Positions 24,500 to 31,112 of a stretch of 47,744 nucleotides of DNA are shown here, in pieces. The notes under the pieces are model-generated. The model ran no database searches. It worked only from the letters and a program-made list of their open reading frames with translations, and was not told the origin of the DNA. This DNA is from an uncultured Collinsella sp. Lineage in GTDB: Bacteria; Actinomycetota; Coriobacteriia; Coriobacteriales; Coriobacteriaceae. The translations under genes and the position numbers were made by a program. The DNA is taken from positions 1 to 47,744 of the forward strand of contig UQZL01000012.1 in the NCBI GenBank assembly GCA_900545605.1, given 5' to 3'. Each line of letters starts with the position of its first letter. The stretch's first letter is position 1.

Positions 24500-24889
24500 A
24501 TGGGTAAGACTTTCAGCTTTGTCTCCGGCGCACTTTTTGGTGCCGCTGCCGGCGCTATTGTCGGCGTTGCTCTGGCCCCGCGCTCGGGCGCCGAGACCCG
24601 CGCCATGGCTGCCGATATCGCCAACGACGCCTGGGACAATATGCGCGACACCTACGAGCACAGCGCCGAGGAGGCCCGTGCTGCGGTGAATGACTTTGGC
24701 CCGATGGTCGACGCCAAGACCGACGACCTGCGCGCCAAGGTCGACCTGGCCCGCGAGCGCATGGACCAGCTGCGCGAGCAGCTCAACGACGCCATTTCGG
24801 GCGGCAACGTGACGCCTGCCGCCGACGTCGTGGTCGAGAACGCCGTCGAGGCTGATACCGAGGCTGCGGAGCCCTCGACCGAGGCATAA
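24500..24889 (+). CDS. YtxH-domain protein
   Basis: A 129-aa protein. The N-terminal hydrophobic glycine-rich helix FVSGALFGAAAGAIVGVALAPRSGAETR is the YtxH signature. It is followed by an amphipathic helical region (about 45-100) similar to apolipoprotein-like repeats, then an acidic tail. It is membrane-associated and probably stress- or envelope-related, as in Bacillus YtxH. ATG 24500 is preferred to ATG 24494 because AGGAGAGG ends 7 nt before it. It overlaps the next gene at TAATG. Confidence 0.8.
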   Translation: MGKTFSFVSGALFGAAAGAIVGVALAPRSGAETRAMAADIANDAWDNMRDTYEHSAEEARAAVNDFGPMVDAKTDDLRAKVDLARERMDQLREQLNDAISGGNVTPAADVVVENAVEADTEAAEPSTEA

Positions 24890-25644
24890 TGCGCGCCGGG
24901 GATTTTGTCGGCGCCAAGATCTATCGCAAGCCTACTGAGGACAAACGTACCAAAAAGGACGGCACACCGCGCAGCCCTAAAAAGCTCGGAAAGATTCACT
25001 TTCCGGTCTTTACCCCGGGCGGTACGCGCGTGGTCGGCTTTATGGTCCGCCAGTCCGATATCGCGGGTATGATCGAGCGTCCCGACCGATTCGTAGCGCT
25101 CGACGCCATTGGTGTCTACGAGGGCGCCATCGCGGTTGACGACGTCAAGGGCACCTACGATACCGCTGCGGCCAAGCGCCTCGACATCAACCTGGACGAT
25201 TGCATCATCTGGGTCGGTATGGACGTGCGCACGGAATCGGGCGACGTCGTGGGCTATTGCTCGGACGTTGAGTTCAAGCCGCGCTCGGGCATCGTGCAGG
25301 CATTCTATGTGACCGCCGGTGCTGCTTCGAGTGTTTTGGTTGGTGACACGCAGGTGCCGCCGACGATGCTGCGCGGCTACGAGAACGGCGCGATGGTCGT
25401 CTCGGACGAGGTCAAGTCGCTCGGGTATTCGGGCGGTGCGGCTGCCAAGGCCGCCGAGGCCAGCGTCGTGGTGGGCGACAAGGTCAAAAAGGGCGCCAAG
25501 GTGCTCGACGACAAGGGATCGGTTGCCGTGGACAAGGGCAGTCGCGCACTGGGCAAGCAGCTCGGCAAGACGCGCGGCATGTTCAAGGCCTTTAAGGACG
25601 AATACCAAAAGGCGAGCGGAGGCTCGTCAAAAGCTACAAAATAG
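24889..25644 (+). CDS. PRC-barrel domain protein
   Basis: A 251-aa soluble protein with two PRC-barrel-like units (about 30-90 and 90-165; GKIHFPVFTPGGTRVVGFMV... and DVRTESGDVVGYCSDVEF). A Lys/Ala-rich C-terminal part follows, with KKGAKVLDDKGSVAVDKG and KQLGKTRGMFKAFKDE. PRC-barrels occur in ribosome-maturation and photosynthetic proteins and in the MgtE-like protein at 27452. It is translationally coupled to the YtxH gene (TAATG) and followed by a terminator. The role is unknown. Confidence 0.75.
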   Translation: MRAGDFVGAKIYRKPTEDKRTKKDGTPRSPKKLGKIHFPVFTPGGTRVVGFMVRQSDIAGMIERPDRFVALDAIGVYEGAIAVDDVKGTYDTAAAKRLDINLDDCIIWVGMDVRTESGDVVGYCSDVEFKPRSGIVQAFYVTAGAASSVLVGDTQVPPTMLRGYENGAMVVSDEVKSLGYSGGAAAKAAEASVVVGDKVKKGAKVLDDKGSVAVDKGSRALGKQLGKTRGMFKAFKDEYQKASGGSSKATK

Positions 25645-25665
25645 CGACGTACCAAATGATGGGAG

Positions 25666-25700
25666 GCAAGCCGGAGACCTGTTGCTCCGGCTTGCTGTGT
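25666..25700 (+). terminator. Rho-independent terminator
   Basis: A perfect 11-bp stem, GCAAGCCGGAG / CTCCGGCTTGC, with an 8-nt loop is followed by TGTGTTT. It ends the YtxH/PRC-barrel unit. Confidence 0.8.
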
Positions 25701-25716
25701 TTATGGGGGAGGGCAC

Positions 25717-27123
25717 ATGCGCCAAAACGGATCCAACTTAAACGGGCGTTCGGGTGCGCGTCCGACGGCGCGCCGCGACCTGGGGCAGCTGCCCAGCGGT
25801 CAGCGCAAGCGTCACCGTAAGCCCGGCGCGATGTATCTCAACCATAGCCGCGGCTTTAGCGACCGCAGTGCGCGCATCGGCAACAGCCGTACGCCCCGTC
25901 GTTCGTCTCGCCTGCCCTACGCGCTCATCGCCGTGGGTTGCGCGCTCGTGCTGTTTATCGCTGCCGTCGTGGGCTACGTCAACCGCAGTGTGGACGTGGA
26001 GCTCAACGGCCAGAAGACCGCGGTGCGTGTGGGCTCTACGCTGCAGAATCTCATCGACGACCAGGAGTTGACTGACACCTACGACGCAGGCGACCTGCTG
26101 GCCGTCGATGACAGCGTGCTCAAGCGCCATGGGGGCGAAAAGCTGTCGGTGAAGGTCGACGGCAAGCGCGTGAAGCAGGGCAAATGGGATAGCCGCGAAC
26201 TCGAGGGCGGCGAGAAGGTGACGGTCAAGGATGGCCGTAACACTTACGAGAAGCACGAGGTTCAGGCTACGGTTATCGAGCCCAAGCTCAAGGTCGAGGG
26301 CACGGGCGCTATCGAGTATGTGCAGACATGGGGTGTCCAGGGCCGATCCGAGGTGTGGGTTGGTGAGCAGTCAGGCAAGACGCAAGACCGCGGCGAGGTT
26401 GTGCCCGCCACCGATTGCGTTGTTGCGTGCGCCAGCGTGGCGCCCAAGGGCAACAAAAAGTACGTGGCACTGACGTTTGACGAGGGTCCGAGCGGCGCCA
26501 CCAAACAGATCTTGCAGGTGCTCAAGGAAAAGGGCGTCACCGCGACGTTCTTCCTTTCGGGCGATGCGGCCGAGGCCTCGCCTGCCACGGCCAAGGCGAT
26601 TGTCGACGCCGGGTGCGAGATCGGATCCAACAGCTACAGCGACGATTCGCTCAAGGGTCAGGACCGTGAGGCGGTACGCGAACAGATCACGAAAGGCACC
26701 GATGCGATTAAGTCGGCGACCGGCGTGAAGACGATGCTGCTGCGTGCTCCCTACGCTGCCTTTGACGAACAAAACTGGATTGATGCGATGGACCTGGTCT
26801 CCGCCGTGGTCTCGTGGAATATTGACTCGGGCGACTGGCTGCTCAACGGTGCCGACGAGCAGGTCTCGACGGTGCTCGATTCGGTGACGCCGGGCAATAT
26901 CGTGCTGCTCACCGATAGAGACGAATGCGCCGAGCAGACGCTCGAGGCGCTGCCGCAGATTATCGACGGCCTCATTGCCGACGGCTACAAGATCGTGACG
27001 CTCAGCGACCTGGTCAAGACGGACACGTCGCTGAGCAAAAAGCTCACCTCGCTGACGAAGGTCACCATGCCCAAGGACGCCGTGTTCCCCCAACTTGCCG
27101 AGGACGACGACACCACAGAGTAG
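25717..27123 (+). CDS. Membrane-anchored NodB-fold polysaccharide deacetylase homologue, metal site degenerate
   Basis: 468 aa. A basic cytoplasmic N terminus (1-66) and one transmembrane helix (about 67-89) precede an external part with a DUF348-like small domain (about 90-165) and a NodB domain (about 248-445). The fold motifs are clear: TFDEGP (253-258), RAPY, WNIDSGDW (D370, D373) and IVLLTD. The residues that bind metal in active enzymes are changed: the second Asp is E256, the HxxxH pair is N305 and D309, and the late catalytic His is T399. D255 is kept. So it is probably a pseudo-enzyme or uses another mechanism. It may bind peptidoglycan. The start is preceded by GGGGGAGGG. Confidence 0.82.
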   Translation: MRQNGSNLNGRSGARPTARRDLGQLPSGQRKRHRKPGAMYLNHSRGFSDRSARIGNSRTPRRSSRLPYALIAVGCALVLFIAAVVGYVNRSVDVELNGQKTAVRVGSTLQNLIDDQELTDTYDAGDLLAVDDSVLKRHGGEKLSVKVDGKRVKQGKWDSRELEGGEKVTVKDGRNTYEKHEVQATVIEPKLKVEGTGAIEYVQTWGVQGRSEVWVGEQSGKTQDRGEVVPATDCVVACASVAPKGNKKYVALTFDEGPSGATKQILQVLKEKGVTATFFLSGDAAEASPATAKAIVDAGCEIGSNSYSDDSLKGQDREAVREQITKGTDAIKSATGVKTMLLRAPYAAFDEQNWIDAMDLVSAVVSWNIDSGDWLLNGADEQVSTVLDSVTPGNIVLLTDRDECAEQTLEALPQIIDGLIADGYKIVTLSDLVKTDTSLSKKLTSLTKVTMPKDAVFPQLAEDDDTTE

Positions 27124-27131
27124 TCATTGGG

Positions 27132-27160
27132 TAGTCGTTTAAGAACGTCCCCAACGGCTA
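27132..27160 (+). repeat. 29-bp GTCCC-core palindrome, single copy
   Basis: TAGTCGTT, core TAAGAACGTCCCC, AACGGCTA. It starts 9 nt after the stop of the NodB-fold gene. The stop codon itself begins TAGTCATTGGG, which looks like a partial older copy. Confidence 0.82.
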
Positions 27161-27237
27161 TGTCACGGATGCGTCAGCGTTTGGTATGCCTGCAATGTGC
27201 AGCGCATAAATTCGATGCCGCAGGGCGATGCTGATGC

Positions 27238-27451
27238 TATAGTTACTGCGGTTAATGAGGGTCAAGAGAAAGGTTACAGGTGAAATCCAAACCTCGACCA
27301 TACAGTCGATGACCCCGTGCAGGTGCTTTTTGCGCATGCACGGGGTGTAAGCGTCGAGCGGCGTGCCGCCCGCGCATGCGTATACATATCCAGAAGCCCC
27401 CGGACGCCGCACGCGCGGCCGCGTCCGGGGGAATAATGATGGGGAGCACCA
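27238..27451 (+). promoter_or_regulatory. Structured 5' leader of the MgtE-like/NRMT operon
   Basis: A TATAGT -10-like box at 27238-27243 is followed by about 200 nt without an ORF and with several stems: GGTT/AACC near 27271-27293, CTCGAC/GTCGAT near 27293-27311, CCCCGTGCA/TGCACGGGG at 27313-27345 and CCCCCGGACGC/GCGTCCGGGGG at 27397-27431. The last stem ends 9 nt before the GGGGAG ribosome site. An ion-sensing leader is plausible for this operon, but the known M-box core was not recognised. Confidence 0.4.
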
Positions 27452-29296
27452 TTGAATTATCTGAGTGAGATGCTCAAATTGCCGGTCTTGGACGTCGACG
27501 GCGAAAAGCTCGGCGTGGTCAACGATTTTGGCATTGCTACCGGCGAAGTTTTTCCGCACGTGACGTCGCTCGCGTTCCGCGGCCCCGGCAAGACGCCGTT
27601 TATGATTAGCTGGCGCAAATGGGTCGATCGTATCGACGAGACGGGTGTACACCTTAAGACGTCGGCCACCGAAATCCGTTTTTCGTACCTGCAGCCGACC
27701 GAACTCTTGCTTGCCCGCGACGTGCTCAACAAGCAGATCGTCGACACGCAGGGCATGAAGGTCGTGCGTGTAAACGACATCAAGTTTTCCATGTCGGGCG
27801 AAAATCAGCTGCGTCTGCTGGGCGCCGAGGTCGGTGCCCGCGGTCTGCTACGCGCCATCAGCCCCGCGCTCGAGCATATCGTCGAAGGCTTTATGAAGCA
27901 CCTGGGCAAGCCGCTCAGTGAGGACATCATCGCTTGGTCCTACATGGACCTGCTCGACCGCTCGACCAAGAACATTCAACTCTCGGTGTCGCACAAGACG
28001 CTTGGCGAGCTGCATCCTGCCGACATCGCCGACATTATCGAGCAGCTCGACCCGCGCCTACGTGCGCAGGTGTTTGCGCAGCTCGATACTGCCCAGGCCG
28101 CCGAGGCCATCTCGGAGTTCGATGACGACGAGCTTATGACCGAGATGCTCGAGGGCCTGTCCGACACGGACGCATCGTCGATGCTGGCCATGATGGACCC
28201 GGACGATGCAGCTGACCTGATCGACGAGCTCGATTACGAGAAGGCCGAGAAGCTCCTGCGCCTGATGGGCGTCAAGGAGGAGAAGGCGATTCGTAACCTG
28301 CTGGGGTATGAGGACAACACCGCCGGCCGCATCATGACCTCGGAGTTTGTCTCCCTGCCCGCCACAGCGACGGTCGGTGACGCCATCGAGGCGATCCGCC
28401 AGCTTGATGAGGACTTCGAGAGCGTCTACTACGTCTATACCGAGGACCCGAGCGGCATGCTCACCGGCGTGCTTTCGCTGCGCACGCTGATCGTGGCCGA
28501 CCGCGACGCCACGCTGGGCCAGCTGGCCTATCGCGACCTGGTTTATGTATCGCCCGACGATGACCAGGAAGACGTAACGGACGAGATGACCAAGTACGAC
28601 CTGGTTGCCATTCCCGTTTGCGACGAGAACCGTCACATCTTGGGTATCGTGACCTTTGACGACGCCATGGATGTTATCGCCGAGGAGCACCAGGAGGACC
28701 TGCAGATCGCAGGCGTTGGCTCGGGCGATAGCGCGTCCGACGATTCGACGAATGTGCTCAGCTGGTTTGTCCATCGCCAGTACTGGGTTGTCGTGTGGGG
28801 CATTGCCTCGTGCATCATGGCAACAGTGCTGGGGACGGCGCTGGGCTCCGCGCATCTGGTGGTGTTCCCCATGTGCGCCATGCCGCTCGTGTTGCTGGCT
28901 GCCTCGCGCATGGTGTCGTTCGTCAAGAATTACTTCTTGGAGTACGACGGCCATGACGATGAGCCCAAGCCTTATCTGGGATTTTTCTTCCAGAGCACGG
29001 GCATGGGCCTGATTCTGTCGCTCGTGACCTACCTGTGCGCCCAGCTGGTGCGCACCGCTGCGTTCCTCGACGCGCCCATGTTTGAGGAGCAGCTCTTTAC
29101 CGGCTGCTTTAACATCGCGGCCATCGTCTGCCTGATTGGCAACATGAGCGCCGTGATTTACCTGATGGTGCTGTTCTGGCGTGACGAGCACGACCTCAAT
29201 ACGTCGGGCACCGCCATGAACGTCATTGCCGTCATGATTTCATGCGTGGCGTACTGCATCGCCGCAGTGCTGCTCACCATGTCGGTCATGGGGTAG
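27452..29296 (+). CDS. PRC-barrel / MgtE_N / CBS membrane protein (MgtE-like, non-MgtE pore)
   Basis: 614 aa with a TTG start after GGGGAG. Order: PRC-barrel-like units (about 1-140), an MgtE_N superhelical domain (about 185-300; LHPADIADIIEQLDP, FDDDELMTEMLEGLSDTDASSMLAMMDPDDAADLIDEL), a CBS pair (about 310-425) and about five helices (437-614). In true MgtE channels the cytosolic N and CBS domains bind Mg2+ and gate a pore with a conserved GGNxGxQ-type segment. That segment is absent here and the helices look unrelated, so Mg2+ sensing is likely but channel activity is doubtful. It is followed after 8 nt by an NRMT-type transporter; it may be the regulatory subunit of that transporter. Confidence 0.85.
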   Translation: MNYLSEMLKLPVLDVDGEKLGVVNDFGIATGEVFPHVTSLAFRGPGKTPFMISWRKWVDRIDETGVHLKTSATEIRFSYLQPTELLLARDVLNKQIVDTQGMKVVRVNDIKFSMSGENQLRLLGAEVGARGLLRAISPALEHIVEGFMKHLGKPLSEDIIAWSYMDLLDRSTKNIQLSVSHKTLGELHPADIADIIEQLDPRLRAQVFAQLDTAQAAEAISEFDDDELMTEMLEGLSDTDASSMLAMMDPDDAADLIDELDYEKAEKLLRLMGVKEEKAIRNLLGYEDNTAGRIMTSEFVSLPATATVGDAIEAIRQLDEDFESVYYVYTEDPSGMLTGVLSLRTLIVADRDATLGQLAYRDLVYVSPDDDQEDVTDEMTKYDLVAIPVCDENRHILGIVTFDDAMDVIAEEHQEDLQIAGVGSGDSASDDSTNVLSWFVHRQYWVVVWGIASCIMATVLGTALGSAHLVVFPMCAMPLVLLAASRMVSFVKNYFLEYDGHDDEPKPYLGFFFQSTGMGLILSLVTYLCAQLVRTAAFLDAPMFEEQLFTGCFNIAAIVCLIGNMSAVIYLMVLFWRDEHDLNTSGTAMNVIAVMISCVAYCIAAVLLTMSVMG

Positions 29297-29304
29297 GTGG
29301 TCGC

Positions 29305-30567
29305 GTGCAAAACACGAAGCAAAAGGCGAGCACCAAGCAAAAGCTGACCATCGCGGCCATCTTTGGCGCCATGGGCCCTGGCCTTCTGGCGGCGCTTTCG
29401 GGCAATGACGCCGGCGGCATCGCCACGTATTCCAGCGCCGGTGCCAGCTATGGCTACAAGATGCTGTGGATGCTTCCCGTCATGACCGTGCTGCTTATCG
29501 TGACGCAGGAGACTGCGGCGCGTTGTGGCTGCGTCACAGGCAAGGGCTTGGCCTCGCTCATCCGCGAGCGCTTTGGCGTGCGCAGGAGCGTGTTGGCCAT
29601 GGCGGCGCTGCTGATCGCCAATACAGCCGTGACCATTTCGGAGTTTGCGGGTATCGCGAGCGGCCTTGCCCTCTTTGGCGTGCCGGCGAGCATCTCGGTG
29701 CCGCTGGTGGCACTGCTGGTTTGGATGCTTACCATGTCGGGCAGCTTCCAGCGCATCGAGAAGATTCTGCTGCTGGTGAGCTGCGTGTTTGTGACCTACA
29801 TTGTCGCTGCATTTATGGCTGGTCCCAGCTGGGGCGAGGTGGCGGTCGACCTGGTTGTGCCCAACATCCAAAATGACCCCAGCTACGTGTCGCTTGTGGT
29901 CGCAACGATTGGTACCACCATCGCGCCGTGGATGATTTTCTTGGCGCAGAACAACGTGGTCGATAAGAATGCGGGCGAGGACGATATCGTGCTGCAGCGC
30001 ATCGACACCGTGAGCGGCTCGATTGCCGCCGATGTCATCGCTGGCTTTATTATCATCACGACCGGTACGGTACTGTTCCCCGCGGGTATTCAGATCAGCG
30101 ATGCTGCCGACGCCGCCCGCGCGTTGGAGCCCATCGCGGGCCAGTGGTCCACGGTGCTGTTTGCATCGGGCCTGGTCGCGGCGAGCTTCTTGGCCGCCTG
30201 TGTGCTGCCAGGCGTTACGTCCAGCGCCATCTGTGAGGCATTTGGCTGGGAGCGCGGTGCTGATCGCAGCTGGGACGAGGCCCCGGTCTATCGCGGCATC
30301 ATTACGGCCATCATTGGCATCTCTGCCGTGCTGGTGCTTATGCCCGGTGTTGACCTGTTCCAGATTATGATGACCTCGCAGGTCATCAACGGCGTGCTGC
30401 TGCCCGTGGTTTTGGTGTTCCAAGTGGTTATCGCCGCCGATCGTCACATTATGGGCGCCAACCGCAACGGACGCGTGTGGAACGTGCTCACGTGGGCGAC
30501 TATCGGTGTGATTACGGTGCTGACGGTCGTCATGTTTGTTCTGCAGGCGATGGGCTACAGCGCGTAG
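29305..30567 (+). CDS. Nramp-related magnesium transporter (NRMT type)
   Basis: A 420-aa SLC11/Nramp-fold protein with about 11 helices, GTG start after GTAGGTGG. In manganese/iron Nramps the ion is held by DPGN on helix 1 and MPH on helix 6. Here these are D35-A-G-G38 and A207-P-W209, so Asp is kept, Asn becomes Gly and Met becomes Ala. Loss of the Met and Asn ligands is the signature of NRMTs, shown to carry Mg2+ in Clostridium and Eggerthella. The metal is therefore probably Mg2+. It lies 8 nt after the MgtE-like gene in the same operon. A terminator hairpin follows at 30590. Confidence 0.87.
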   Translation: MQNTKQKASTKQKLTIAAIFGAMGPGLLAALSGNDAGGIATYSSAGASYGYKMLWMLPVMTVLLIVTQETAARCGCVTGKGLASLIRERFGVRRSVLAMAALLIANTAVTISEFAGIASGLALFGVPASISVPLVALLVWMLTMSGSFQRIEKILLLVSCVFVTYIVAAFMAGPSWGEVAVDLVVPNIQNDPSYVSLVVATIGTTIAPWMIFLAQNNVVDKNAGEDDIVLQRIDTVSGSIAADVIAGFIIITTGTVLFPAGIQISDAADAARALEPIAGQWSTVLFASGLVAASFLAACVLPGVTSSAICEAFGWERGADRSWDEAPVYRGIITAIIGISAVLVLMPGVDLFQIMMTSQVINGVLLPVVLVFQVVIAADRHIMGANRNGRVWNVLTWATIGVITVLTVVMFVLQAMGYSA

Positions 30568-30589
30568 CGTCTCTTTTGGGTTTCGAGCG

Positions 30590-30619
30590 GGCCGTGGCCA
30601 TGGGCTGCGGCCTGTTTTT
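30590..30619 (+). terminator. Terminator after the NRMT gene
   Basis: GGCCG and CGGCC arms enclose a 13-nt region that can itself pair (CCATGG), followed by TGTTTTTG. Confidence 0.6.
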
Positions 30620-30647
30620 GCCTGATGTAGGGGGTTGGTTATATACG

Positions 30648-30880
30648 CGTGGGCAAAAAATGCCAAATATGAGTACTGTTGCTAATCCGGTGACAATTAA
30701 GACAATGAAGATAATGAACATAACTAAAGTATCTGTTAATTAATATCGATACAGCCAGGCTTTAAGCCGATTATTCTGGCCGGTCCAAAGGGGTATGGCG
30801 ACCGAAAGAACTCCATTTTGTGCCATTTTGCCTGTTACTAAAATGGTATCAGTACTCATATTTGGCATTTTTTGCCCACG
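30648..30880. mobile_element. MITE-like element with perfect 30-bp terminal inverted repeats
   Basis: Positions 30648-30677 and 30851-30880 are perfect 30-bp inverted repeats (outer end CGTGGGCAAAAAATGCC). The 173-nt interior is clearly AT-richer than the surrounding genome and has no convincing ORF. The inner flanks show decayed complementarity. No target-site duplication is evident. A GGCCCC/GGGGCC hairpin adjoins the right end. The rest of the 30568-31112 gap holds a terminator, two small palindromes and no gene. Confidence 0.6.
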
Positions 30881-31025
30881 GCCCCTTTGGGGCCGGCTCG
30901 AAAAGAGCAACCTTGGGGTGTTTGCTGCGGGTGCGGGGCTTGCAGACGACACTCGGGGTGGCGAGGAACTCAGAATTCGGCCGCGGAAGGGCATTCATCG
31001 ACCGCGTCAGGAGTGTCCCTAAGTG

Positions 31026-31055
31026 CCGGCACATTGGAACGTCCCTAACTGCCGG
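31026..31055. repeat. CCGGCA/TGCCGG palindrome around GGAACGTCCC
   Basis: This is the same layout as the palindrome at 14306-14336: arms CCGGCA and TGCCGG with GGAACGTCCCTAAC inside. A further partial copy (GAGTGTCCCTAAGTGCCGG) abuts it at 31012. It overlaps the start of the next terminator. Confidence 0.65.
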
Positions 31056-31089
31056 AGGGGGCGTCGGTTGTGGCCGACGCCCCCTCCGG
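31052..31089 (-). terminator. Terminator of the acyltransferase gene
   Basis: A perfect 16-bp stem, CCGGAGGGGGCGTCGG and its complement, with a 6-nt loop lies 24 nt after the stop of the minus-strand acyltransferase gene. Confidence 0.75.
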
Positions 31090-31112
31090 GTGCAAGCGGA
31101 TTTGACAGTGTG

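Noticed and set aside
27250..27345. M-box (ykoK) magnesium riboswitch
   Set aside because: GTTAATGAGG recalls the start of the M-box, but the conserved internal segments were not found. Kept only as an unclassified structured leader.
30849..31034. Minus-strand ORF of 61 codons running out of the MITE-like element
   Set aside because: It is Pro/Arg/Lys-rich, has no ribosome site, reads through an inverted repeat and ends in it. It most likely is repeat DNA read by chance.
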